Positions 1 to 5,454 are shown, numbered from the stretch's first letter. The stretch: 7,158 nucleotides of DNA from an archaeon (GCA_027021185.1 JALUUU010000209.1:1-7158); one strand, 5' to 3'. Translations and numbers: made by a program. The notes: generated by a model from the sequence alone, not told the origin.

Positions 1-1151
1 TAGCTGGCAGACCCCATGTCCCCAGGAATCAGCACCGGCTGACCATACCTGCTGTATTTATCTGGTACTCCCCTGCTCTTTGGCCCGAAGGCTCTTGTAG
101 CCCCTTTACGGTGAACATACACCTTCCTTTTCTCGCCGTCAACCCTGTGCACCTCCAGCTTTGCTATGTTATGGGCCACCTCGTATACCATGTGCATGCC
201 GAGGTCAAGGGCGTCTTTACCCAGCACCTTCTCAAAGCTCTCCCTGGTCCAGTGGGCTATTGCCTGCCTGTTGGCAAATCCGTAGTTGACTCCGCACTGC
301 ATTGCGGCATAGTAGTCCTGGGCCTCGGGAGATGAGGCTGGGGCGCAGGCGAGCTGTCTATCAGGCAGAGCGATGCCGTACTTCTTCACAGCTCTTTCCA
401 TCACCCCTAGGTAGTCAGAGCAGATCTGATGGCCGCATCCTCTCGAGCCGGAATGAATCATTACAGTTATCTGCCCCTTTCCATGGATTCCAAAGGCCCT
501 GGCTATTTCCTCGTTGTAGATCTCGTCCACAACCTGTATCTCGAGAAAGTGGTTACCTGAGCCAAGGGTCCCCAGCTGGGGGACGCCTCTTTTTTTTGCG
601 AAGTCGCTGACCTTTCTCGGGTCAGCACCCCGCATCCTGCCGTTTTCTTCGATGAATTCAAGGTCCTCCTCCCATCCATAGCCGTTCTCCACCACCCATT
701 TGGCCCCCAGGCGCAGCACCTCATCTAATTCTCTTTTGCTCACCCGTATCTTACCGTGCTTCCCCACGCCGGATGGAATGTTGCTGAACAAATGATCTGT
801 GAGCTCTTTTATTCTTGGCCTCACATCCTCCAGGGAAAGGTCTGTTCTGAGAAGCCTTACTCCACAGTTGATGTCGAAGCCTACTCCTCCTGGAGAAATA
901 ACTCCCTCCTCGGCGTCAAAGGCCGCTACGCCCCCTATTGGAAATCCGTAGCCGTAGTGAATGTCTGGCATGGCTATGGAATACTTCACTATTCCCGGCA
1001 GGCAGGCAACATTAGCGCATTGTTTAAGGGCTCCCTCCTCCACATCTTTCAGCAGCTTTCTGTTAATGTATATCCTCCCAGGTACGCGCATGCACTCTTG
1101 GGTATCCTTATCCAGCTCCCAAGTGTAATTTGAAAGCTTTTTAAGCTTCAT
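1..1151 (-). CDS. rtcB: RtcB, GTP-dependent 3'-phosphate RNA ligase (3' end cut off by window edge)
   Basis: RtcB joins RNA 2',3'-cyclic phosphate or 3'-phosphate ends to 5'-OH ends using GTP and divalent metal; in archaea it seals tRNA exons after intron removal. About 383 residues are present of a protein normally near 480. I translated the minus strand directly. Metal-site residues are visible: D93 and C96 in GFDINCGVR, N200 and H201 in GSGNHFLE, H233 in MIHSGSRG, and H327 in EVAHNIAK. The HRKGATRAF and PGDMGS motifs follow near the edge. The CHGAGR motif with the histidine that becomes guanylylated lies beyond the window. Some archaeal RtcB proteins carry an intein at the DINC cysteine; this one reads straight through. 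The ATG at 1151 is preferred because AGGTGAT (1162-1156) sits four bases upstream; in-frame GTG 1160 and ATG 1157 are alternatives. It follows archease directly, which fits RtcB identity very well. Confidence 0.96.
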   Translation of the reverse strand, partial: MKLKKLSNYTWELDKDTQECMRVPGRIYINRKLLKDVEEGALKQCANVACLPGIVKYSIAMPDIHYGYGFPIGGVAAFDAEEGVISPGGVGFDINCGVRLLRTDLSLEDVRPRIKELTDHLFSNIPSGVGKHGKIRVSKRELDEVLRLGAKWVVENGYGWEEDLEFIEENGRMRGADPRKVSDFAKKRGVPQLGTLGSGNHFLEIQVVDEIYNEEIARAFGIHGKGQITVMIHSGSRGCGHQICSDYLGVMERAVKKYGIALPDRQLACAPASSPEAQDYYAAMQCGVNYGFANRQAIAHWTRESFEKVLGKDALDLGMHMVYEVAHNIAKLEVHRVDGEKRKVYVHRKGATRAFGPKSRGVPDKYSRYGQPVLIPGDMGSAS

Positions 1152-1155
1152 CTCC

Positions 1156-1162
1156 ATCACCT
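1156..1162 (-). promoter_or_regulatory. Shine-Dalgarno site for rtcB overlapping the archease stop codon
   Basis: On the minus strand AGGTGAT matches the complement of the archaeal 16S rRNA 3' end. It includes the last two bases of the archease TAG stop and lies four bases before ATG 1151. This decides the rtcB start over GTG 1160 and ATG 1157 and suggests that rtcB translation is coupled to archease. Confidence 0.7.
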
Positions 1163-1571
1163 ACACATCAAGGACAAACCTTGCCCGCCAGCCGTGATTT
1201 TTCTTTACCTCCATCATGTGATAAGTGACAGCCTTAACCTCGGTTTTAATTTCATGAGAGTCATTTGTCTCCTCCCCCCATGCACTGCCTCTGAGGAATA
1301 TTTTTTCTTCATCGACTGAGACAGAAAATTTGCTAAACATCATCCCGTATATGTCTTTGAGGCCGAGAAGCTGGGTGAGCCACTCCCTCAGCAACCCCTC
1401 AAGGTCTTCAGCAGATACTTGGACCTTTTTCTTCTTCACAGGATTTACCTTTTTAGTGTTACACATGACGTTGAACATGGCGAGGGCAGCATTTTCAAAA
1501 ACCTCGTCCAAGGTATCTCCCCATGCTTCCACTCCCACATCAGCTGTGACGTTAAAATACCGGTATTTCAT
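1161..1571 (-). CDS. Archease, RtcB activator protein
   Basis: Archease is a small acidic protein that helps RtcB become guanylylated and turn over many times. The 136 residues match the family from end to end: an N-terminal TADVGVEAWG motif (residues 9-18), DEVFENAALAMF (22-33), a leucine-rich middle helix around EGLLREWLTQLL (58-69), GSAWGEE (95-101), the hallmark EVKAVTYH (111-118), and the C-terminal FVLDV. Acidic residues of the metal site expected at the N-terminal motif (D11) and C-terminus (D135) are kept. The common DHTAD form of the first motif reads NVTAD here. It is the first gene of an operon with rtcB, with no gap. A TATA-like element 27 bases upstream of ATG 1571 suggests a nearly leaderless transcript. 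Confidence 0.95.
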   Translation of the reverse strand: MKYRYFNVTADVGVEAWGDTLDEVFENAALAMFNVMCNTKKVNPVKKKKVQVSAEDLEGLLREWLTQLLGLKDIYGMMFSKFSVSVDEEKIFLRGSAWGEETNDSHEIKTEVKAVTYHMMEVKKNHGWRARFVLDV

Positions 1572-1592
1572 CAGTTATTTCTTTCCTTTTCG

Positions 1593-1602
1593 ATAAAATA
1601 AA
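1593..1602 (-). promoter_or_regulatory. Probable TATA box for the archease-rtcB operon
   Basis: Minus-strand TTTATTTTAT is centred about 27 bases before the archease ATG, so transcription would begin at or within a few bases of the start codon. A purine-rich AAAAGGAAAG also lies between box and start and could serve as a weak ribosome site if transcription starts further up. TTTAAA at 1651-1656, which reads the same on both strands, is an alternative, more distant box. Confidence 0.5.
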
Positions 1603-1650
1603 CTTGATGGCCGCTCCTAGGAATCATATGCATAGAGTGGGTCGAATAAG

Positions 1651-1658
1651 TTTAAATT
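1651..1658 (+). promoter_or_regulatory. Probable TATA box for the DsrE-family gene
   Basis: TTTAAATT lies about 50 bases before ATG 1704. An archaeal start site about 25 bases downstream (near 1680) would leave a leader of roughly 22 bases containing the GAGGTGG ribosome site. This is the only good A/T-rich box at that spacing in the 132-base divergent intergenic region. Confidence 0.5.
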
Positions 1659-1691
1659 GTAAAAAGCCTTAGTGGAGGATAATATATCGTC

Positions 1692-1698
1692 GAGGTGG
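1692..1698 (+). promoter_or_regulatory. Shine-Dalgarno site setting the DsrE-family start
   Basis: GAGGTGG is five bases before ATG 1704. The longer reading frame could begin at GTG 1695, but that codon lies inside this ribosome site, so ATG 1704 is preferred. Confidence 0.75.
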
Positions 1699-1703
1699 AT
1701 GTT

Positions 1704-2030
1704 ATGAAGATTGGGATTGTTTTGTCAACTAACGAACCTGAGGCGGCGTGGAACGCCTTTAGATTTGGATTGATGGAGTTGTCTCTGGGCCATGATGTGA
1801 AGATGTTCCTATTGGGAAAGGCAGTTGAAATAGAGGACATAAATGAGCCAAAGTTTAATGTCGTAGAAAAAGCTCAGGAGTACCTAGAGAAGGGCGGTGA
1901 AATCCTGGTCTGCAGTACATGCCTTGTCTCAAGAGGGATGAAGGACGATTTTAAGCTGAGCCCCCCATCAACGATGAAGGACTTGGCAGATCTGGTCAAC
2001 AACTCAGATAAAGTGATAACCTTCGGGTAA
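1704..2030 (+). CDS. DsrE/DsrF-like small sulfur-relay-family protein
   Basis: This 108-residue soluble protein fits the DsrE/YchN fold: an N-terminal MKIGIVLSTNEPE strand and loop, a helix with AWNAFRFGLMELSLGH (15-30), the VKMFLLGKAVE strand (32-42), a helix with VVEKAQEYLEKGGE (53-66), then VCSTCLVSRGM (69-79) and a C-terminal DLADLVNNSDKVITFG. Family members carry reactive cysteines that accept or transfer sulfur as persulfide; here C70 and C73 form a CxxC pair, in the place where related archaeal proteins have a similar CxTC-SRGM stretch. The gene stands alone with its own promoter and is divergent from archease-rtcB. No dsrF, dsrH, tusA or sulfite reductase gene is in view, so the physiological partner is unknown. 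Confidence 0.85.
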   Translation: MKIGIVLSTNEPEAAWNAFRFGLMELSLGHDVKMFLLGKAVEIEDINEPKFNVVEKAQEYLEKGGEILVCSTCLVSRGMKDDFKLSPPSTMKDLADLVNNSDKVITFG

Positions 2031-2041
2031 AGGGGGATTAC

Positions 2042-2062
2042 GTTCCATTTTTTTAAAGGAAC
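2042..2062 (+). terminator. Probable terminator of the DsrE-family gene
   Basis: Eleven bases past the stop, GTTCC (2042-2046) and GGAAC (2058-2062) are exact inverted copies flanking a run of seven T (2048-2054) and AAA. An oligo-T run is the usual archaeal transcription stop. The stem could extend by TTT-AAA pairs around one unpaired A. Confidence 0.5.
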
Positions 2063-2072
2063 TGGATTTAGA

Positions 2073-2091
2073 ATTCATAAATTTTATGAAT
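2073..2091. promoter_or_regulatory. 19-base palindrome upstream of amtB, candidate operator
   Basis: ATTCATAAA and TTTATGAAT are perfect 9-base inverted copies around a single T. The element lies about 46 bases upstream of the probable amtB TATA box, where an activator or repressor dimer could bind. It does not match the GGAA-N6-TTCC type of NrpR nitrogen operator. The regulator is unknown, and A/T-rich sequence makes chance palindromes more likely. Confidence 0.4.
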
Positions 2092-2130
2092 CTTTCTTAA
2101 ACTGTCTTATTCTTTCTTATTCTTTCTTAA
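2091..2130 (+). repeat. Four 10-base phased pyrimidine-rich repeats upstream of amtB
   Basis: Four consecutive 10-base units follow the consensus TCTTTCTTAW; units three and four differ only in the last base, unit one equals unit four, and unit two is the most diverged (ACTGTCTTAT). From 2105 the pattern TCTTATTCTT occurs twice exactly and then begins a third time. The period is about one DNA helical turn. The block ends seven bases before the TATA box. Confidence 0.7.
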
Positions 2131-2136
2131 ATAGTA

Positions 2137-2144
2137 TTATATTT
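2137..2144 (+). promoter_or_regulatory. Probable TATA box of the amtB-glnK operon
   Basis: TTATATTT is the best TATA match in the 169 bases before amtB. A start about 25 bases downstream would fall near 2165-2170 and give a leader of about 30-35 bases that includes the hairpin at 2178-2191 and the ribosome site. Confidence 0.6.
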
Positions 2145-2177
2145 TAACACTTAGATTTCAGGCATAATTTCAATCAC

Positions 2178-2191
2178 CCTTTCCCGAAAGG
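2178..2191 (+). promoter_or_regulatory. Inverted repeat overlapping the amtB ribosome-binding site
   Basis: CCTTTC-CC-GAAAGG is a perfect 6-base inverted repeat. As RNA it could form a short stem of about five pairs with a CCCG loop. Its right arm contains GAAAGG, the 5' part of the GAAAGGA ribosome site, which ends seven bases before ATG 2200. Folding would therefore hide the site. Confidence 0.5.
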
Positions 2192-2199
2192 AATGTTGC

Positions 2200-3591
2200 A
2201 TGATGAACCAGGCGAAAATAACCATCGGCATCATCCTGTTAACAACCCTTATACCCGCGGTATATGGTGCAGGCGATCCCAGCGGCGAGGGCACATTCAC
2301 CGAAGACATAGCAGGGGCGCTGACTTCTCTGAACTTCGTATGGGTTCTTGTGGCGGCATTCCTGGTTTTTTTCATGCAGGTGGGCTTTGCTATGCTCGGC
2401 GCGGGAGTGCTGAGGGCAAAAAACGCCACCAACTTCTTTACCATGGTCTTCATGGACTTCTCCCTTGGTGCTATTGCTTTCTGGGCTGTGGGCTTTGCCT
2501 TAATGTTCGGGGGCTCGGGCCTGGCCGCGGGCCTAGAATTCGGCAACAAGCTGATAGGCTACAGCGGCTTTTTCCTGAGGGGAGATGCCTACGACGTTTG
2601 GACCTCCACTCTATTTCTCTTCCAGATCATGTTCGCCGCAGCGGCGGCCTCGATCGTGGCATGTGCCGTGGTTGAGAGACTTAAATTCCGGGCATATATG
2701 CTGTACACCATCGGAGTTACAGCTTTCATATACCCCGTTTACGGTCACTGGATGTGGGGTGACGGCTGGCTCGCAAGCCTGCCCTTTGGGGTGGGTGCAA
2801 GAGACTTCGCGGGCTCTGCAGTCGTCCATATGATAGGGGGACTTGTCGCCCTGGCGGGGGCATATATGCTTGGACCCAGGATAGGCAAATACAATGAAGA
2901 CGGCACTCCCAACGTGATTCCCGGCCATAACATGACCTACATAGTTATAGGAACCTTCATACTCATCTTCGGATGGTTCGGTTTCAATGCGGGCAGCACC
3001 TTAGCCGCCACCGACTTGCGGATAAGCGTGATAGCCTTAAACACCTTTTTGGCGGCCTCGGCCGGTGCCTCGGCAGCCTGCCTGATAATGATATCCAAGA
3101 CAGGCAAGGCAGATATAACCATGATCAGCAACGGCGCCCTGGGCGGCCTGGTGGCTATCACCGGCCCAAGTGCCTATGTCGCTCCGTGGGCATCTGTAGT
3201 AATAGGTGCGGTTGGGGGTGCAGTGTTCATCGCGGCTTTCTGGTTCGTGGAATGGAAACTAAAAGTCGATGATCCGGTGGGCGCTATCGCATGCCACGCT
3301 GCCAACGGCGCCTGGGGAATGATAGCCCTGGGAATCTTCGCCGACGGAACCTACGGCGGAGTTAAGGGTTTGATAGTCGGAGAAACTGGGCAGTTGGTTG
3401 CTCAGCTCATTGCAGTGGGAGCGGCTCTAGTATGGGGGCTGGGCATGGGGCTGCTCCTCTTCGGAACCCTTAAATACACAATTGGTATTAGAGTAAGTCC
3501 TGAGGAAGAGCTTCAAGGATTGGACATCACCCAGCATGGGGCTGGCTCTTACCCTGAGTTCGTTGCAACAGGCGCAAAGGACGGTAGGTGA
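2200..3591 (+). CDS. amtB: Ammonium transporter, Amt/MEP/Rh family
   Basis: The protein has 463 residues, is polytopic in the membrane, and conducts ammonium, normally as a trimer. A hydrophobic N-terminal signal sequence (about 1-23, likely cut near VYG-AG) precedes about eleven membrane helices between 43 and 424. Pore landmarks equivalent to E. coli AmtB are present: F145 and F262 of the Phe gate, W186 and S266 of the outer ammonium site, D202, and the twin histidines H210 (AVVHM) and H366 (IACHAANG). The cytoplasmic tail (431-463) has EEELQGLDITQHGAGSYPE, the stretch that couples the subunits and responds to GlnK. A Gly that commonly follows the second His is Ala here. ATG 2200 or the adjacent ATG 2203 both fit the ribosome site. 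glnK starts one base after the stop, the classic amtB-glnK pairing; structured upstream DNA suggests nitrogen control. Confidence 0.97.
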   Translation: MMNQAKITIGIILLTTLIPAVYGAGDPSGEGTFTEDIAGALTSLNFVWVLVAAFLVFFMQVGFAMLGAGVLRAKNATNFFTMVFMDFSLGAIAFWAVGFALMFGGSGLAAGLEFGNKLIGYSGFFLRGDAYDVWTSTLFLFQIMFAAAAASIVACAVVERLKFRAYMLYTIGVTAFIYPVYGHWMWGDGWLASLPFGVGARDFAGSAVVHMIGGLVALAGAYMLGPRIGKYNEDGTPNVIPGHNMTYIVIGTFILIFGWFGFNAGSTLAATDLRISVIALNTFLAASAGASAACLIMISKTGKADITMISNGALGGLVAITGPSAYVAPWASVVIGAVGGAVFIAAFWFVEWKLKVDDPVGAIACHAANGAWGMIALGIFADGTYGGVKGLIVGETGQLVAQLIAVGAALVWGLGMGLLLFGTLKYTIGIRVSPEEELQGLDITQHGAGSYPEFVATGAKDGR

Positions 3592-3592
3592 G

Positions 3593-3931
3593 ATGAAGAA
3601 AATAATGGCAATAATACGGCCCGAGAAGATCACCGAGGTTAAACTCGCCCTGGAGGAGAAAGGATTTATCGGATTGACGGTATCAGAGGTTAAAGGCAGG
3701 GGTAGGCAGAAGGGCATACTTCAACAGTGGCGTGGCAGGGAGTACAGAGTTGACATGCTGCCAAAGGTGAAGCTGGAGATAGTTGTCCATGATGAAGAGG
3801 TTGAAGATGTTATCCAGACCATTGTGTCGGCCGCCAGAACTGGCAAGATAGGCGACGGCAAAATTTTCGTGTCTGACGTTGTTGAGGTTGTTCGGGTGCG
3901 CACCGGTGAACGGGGAAAAGACGCCCTTTAG
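3593..3931 (+). CDS. glnK: GlnK-type PII nitrogen signal protein
   Basis: PII proteins are trimers that bind ATP or ADP and 2-oxoglutarate; GlnK inserts its T-loops into AmtB to shut it when nitrogen is ample. The 112 residues give a standard PII: MKKIMAIIRPEK at the N-terminus, T-loop EVKGRGRQKG followed by RGREYRVDMLPKVK (about 32-60), B-loop TGKIGDGKIFV, and C-terminal RVRTGERG. Q39, K58 and the T-loop tyrosine Y51 are kept; position 46, often Tyr, is Trp. ATG 3593 lies one base after the amtB TGA, giving the usual family start; the AGGTGAG ribosome site overlaps the amtB stop and is very close to it, so ATG 3605 is a possible alternative. The pair should be translated in a coupled way. 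Whether Y51 is uridylylated is unknown, since many archaea lack GlnD. Confidence 0.96.
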   Translation: MKKIMAIIRPEKITEVKLALEEKGFIGLTVSEVKGRGRQKGILQQWRGREYRVDMLPKVKLEIVVHDEEVEDVIQTIVSAARTGKIGDGKIFVSDVVEVVRVRTGERGKDAL

Positions 3932-3976
3932 AGTCCAGCCACCCGAATCATTTCCCAGTTTCTCTTTCTCGAGGCA

Positions 3977-4000
3977 ATAAATTTATACAGCAAACCGTTT
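3977..4000 (+). promoter_or_regulatory. Promoter of the small-gene pair, with two short palindromes
   Basis: ATAAATTTAT (3977-3986) is a perfect 10-base palindrome containing the TATA box (TTTATA, 3982-3987), centred about 27 bases before ATG 4012. AAAC-C-GTTT (3992-4000) is a second hyphenated palindrome between box and start. The spacing predicts a leaderless mRNA. Such palindromes could be operators for self-repression. The 41 bases after glnK (3932-3972) show only a pyrimidine-rich stretch that may help stop glnK transcription. Confidence 0.5.
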
Positions 4001-4011
4001 ATTTGTTGAGC

Positions 4012-4275
4012 ATGGAGGATTTCCTTAAAAGCCTCGACCAGGAGAGCGGGAAAAAACTCGCAAACATGATCATGGGCATAACTGAGCAGAAAGCCATGCT
4101 GCAGCAGGTGCTTGCAAAGTACGGAGCAGAGAAGCCTGGGGATATCCTGCGTGGCATCGAATCCGGGGAGCTTGAGGAGCATCCGGCTTATGAGGATTAT
4201 CTATCCGTGGTTTCCCTTCTGGCGGGAATAGAGGAGCTCCGCGAGATCTGTCGTGATTTTTTGGAGAAGGTCTGA
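4012..4275 (+). CDS. Small helical protein, probable antitoxin partner of the TumE-like gene
   Basis: I do not recognise a named family. The 87 residues are soluble, rich in Glu and Lys, and look entirely helical: helix 1 about 3-21, helix 2 about 23-39 (TEQKAMLQQVLAKYG), a conserved-looking centre DILRGIESGELEEHPAYEDYL (44-64), and a final acidic helix (about 64-87). No membrane segment, signal peptide or clear helix-turn-helix is visible. ATG 4012 is chosen over TTG 4003 because the TATA box puts the transcript start almost exactly at this ATG. The next gene begins two bases after the stop and its ribosome site lies inside this gene, so both are made from one message. Position first in a two-gene unit ahead of a TumE-family protein suggests the antitoxin role, by inference only. 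Confidence 0.8.
   Translation: MEDFLKSLDQESGKKLANMIMGITEQKAMLQQVLAKYGAEKPGDILRGIESGELEEHPAYEDYLSVVSLLAGIEELREICRDFLEKV
4263..4271 (+). promoter_or_regulatory. Shine-Dalgarno site of the TumE-like gene inside the upstream gene
   Basis: GGAGAAGGT ends six bases before ATG 4278 and lies within the last codons of the preceding gene. This supports coupled translation of the pair and the choice of ATG 4278 (ATG 4281 is adjacent). Confidence 0.65.
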
Positions 4276-4277
4276 AC

Positions 4278-4625
4278 ATGATGCTTCACCATCGCCTCTC
4301 AGAGGTATGTGAAAAGGAATTCTCCGATATTCTGGATGGAAAACCGCAGATTTTCTACGACGGAATCAAAGTGAAATTTTTAGACGGATCCGAGTTGATG
4401 GTAAGGTACTCCTCGATGAAGGAGTATTCATTTCACTGGACAGGCGTCGAGGGAGAGTTCAGGATAGATACTGCGCCGATTTACAGGGAACTGGATACGT
4501 TCCCTAACCACATACACGAGAGGGGAGATGTAACCAGAGACGAAGTCACCAGCCCAGATAAAGATCCTGAGGAAAACCTGAGAAGGGTCATCAGGTACAT
4601 AGCGGAGAAGCTTGAAGAGGATTAG
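4278..4625 (+). CDS. TumE-family (DUF6516) toxin-like protein
   Basis: The 115 residues show the order of motifs typical of the TumE/DUF6516 family: a strand with FLDGSELMVRY (34-44), the aromatic YSFHW (50-54) followed by a turn and GEFRIDTAP (59-67; relatives read RWDNAPHH), then DTFPNHIHERGDV (73-85; relatives read TFPHHKH), and a C-terminal helix ENLRRVIRYIAEKLEE (99-114). TumE is the toxin of the TumE/TumA toxin-antitoxin systems; its target is not settled as far as I know. Histidines H53, H78 and H80 with D64 and R62 are the likeliest functional residues, by conservation pattern. The second half of the usual APHH motif is changed to API here, so activity is uncertain. It is the second gene of a two-gene unit and converges on nosY with a 7-base gap. 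Confidence 0.75.
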   Translation: MMLHHRLSEVCEKEFSDILDGKPQIFYDGIKVKFLDGSELMVRYSSMKEYSFHWTGVEGEFRIDTAPIYRELDTFPNHIHERGDVTRDEVTSPDKDPEENLRRVIRYIAEKLEED

Positions 4626-4632
4626 ACCTCAT

Positions 4633-5454
4633 TCAGTAGTCTCTTTTTCTGAAAACCACAATGGCGCCCAGCAATGGGGCTATCACCCACACCGCAAGAG
4701 CCAAGGCAAAGACCATCGAGCTGTAGGCTTCAGGTATCAGGGTGGCCAGACCGAGGGACGTCCTCATAACCTCCAGACCGAGAAGGTTCAGTAACCTGAA
4801 AGCATCAGTAGGGTTGAGCATCAAAAGGAGCGAGAAAACCTTTGTACCCAGGGCACCTTTGGTGAAGATCATTAGGCCCAGGAGAATTAGGTCATAGATG
4901 ATGACGAAGAATATCCAGATAGATATCGCTCCAAATACAGCCCTTGATTTTTGTCCGGAAATAGCTGATAGAAATAGGGCAAGGCTCAGGAACACCATCC
5001 CAAGGAGAACCGAGGTGGCTATAAAAACTAGGTAGCTCCCCAGCTCTTCAATACCCGCGGCGAGGGCGATGACGATCCCAGCGAGGCCGTAGCCCATGGC
5101 TGTGGAGAGGAACAGTATTGTGGACAGCCCGATAAACTTTCCCATAAGCACCTCTGCCCGGGTTACTGGGAAGGATAATAGGAGACCCAGGGTACCCATC
5201 TCATCCTCCCCAACTATGGCGTCGTATCCTAAAAGAAGGGCGACGAGGGGGACGATGAAGATGCTCAGGCTGACGAGGCTCGCCACGGTGACATCGAATC
5301 CCCTTACTCCGAGCATTCCTGTGGGCGCGGAGCCAAAGTAGGCTATACCAAGGGCCAGCAGGGTGAAAATAATCGATATAGCTATTATCCTGGTGTCGCG
5401 GCGAGCGTTGAGAAACTCTTTCTCAGCAACCCTGAGAAGGATCCTTATGGCCAC
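4633..5454 (-). CDS. nosY: NosY-type ABC-2 permease
   Basis: This 273-residue integral membrane protein is the permease of the NosFY ABC system, which in denitrifiers supports copper-sulfide cluster assembly of nitrous oxide reductase together with NosD. About six membrane helices are visible (roughly 22-40, 57-77, 107-132, 138-165, 171-197, 246-268). Between the second and third lies EDEMGTLGLLLSFPVTRAEV (83-102), the NosY/ABC-2 coupling segment that contacts the ATPase. The N-terminal ILLRVAEKEFLNARRD is also typical. The start is GTG 5454, preceded by GGAGGGG at about eight bases spacing, and overlaps the end of nosF by ten bases. Its 3' end faces the TumE-like gene. Without nosZ in view the transported or scaffolded substrate is uncertain. 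Confidence 0.9.
   Translation of the reverse strand: MAIRILLRVAEKEFLNARRDTRIIAISIIFTLLALGIAYFGSAPTGMLGVRGFDVTVASLVSLSIFIVPLVALLLGYDAIVGEDEMGTLGLLLSFPVTRAEVLMGKFIGLSTILFLSTAMGYGLAGIVIALAAGIEELGSYLVFIATSVLLGMVFLSLALFLSAISGQKSRAVFGAISIWIFFVIIYDLILLGLMIFTKGALGTKVFSLLLMLNPTDAFRLLNLLGLEVMRTSLGLATLIPEAYSSMVFALALAVWVIAPLLGAIVVFRKRDY

Noticed and set aside
111..610. Two overlapping plus-strand open frames and a minus-strand frame at 503-724
   Set aside because: All are out-of-frame or antisense readings of rtcB.
841..900. Intein insertion at the RtcB active-site cysteine
   Set aside because: The frame reads continuously through DINCGVR with no insertion.
756..1133. Plus-strand open frame of 125 codons
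   Set aside because: It lies entirely antisense to rtcB, whose translation carries the conserved metal-site motifs; the antisense protein resembles nothing and has no ribosome site.
1330..1601. Plus-strand frames over archease
   Set aside because: Antisense to a gene with clear archease motifs from end to end.
2031..2199. NrpR nitrogen operator before amtB
   Set aside because: No GGAA-N6-TTCC or GGTA-N6-TACC is present; the nearest pairs are in the opposite order (TTCC then GGAA) or have the wrong spacing.
2193..3272. Several frames inside amtB on both strands
   Set aside because: amtB is unambiguous over the whole stretch; the others have atypical composition and no ribosome sites.
4012..4275. 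Helix-turn-helix DNA-binding domain in the small protein before the TumE-like gene
   Set aside because: Helices are plausible but no recognisable helix-turn-helix pattern with the usual glycine turn and hydrophobic spacing was seen.
4626..4650. Bidirectional terminator between the TumE-like gene and nosY
   Set aside because: The gap is 7 bases and no stem is visible; only a short T run lies inside the nosY 3' end.
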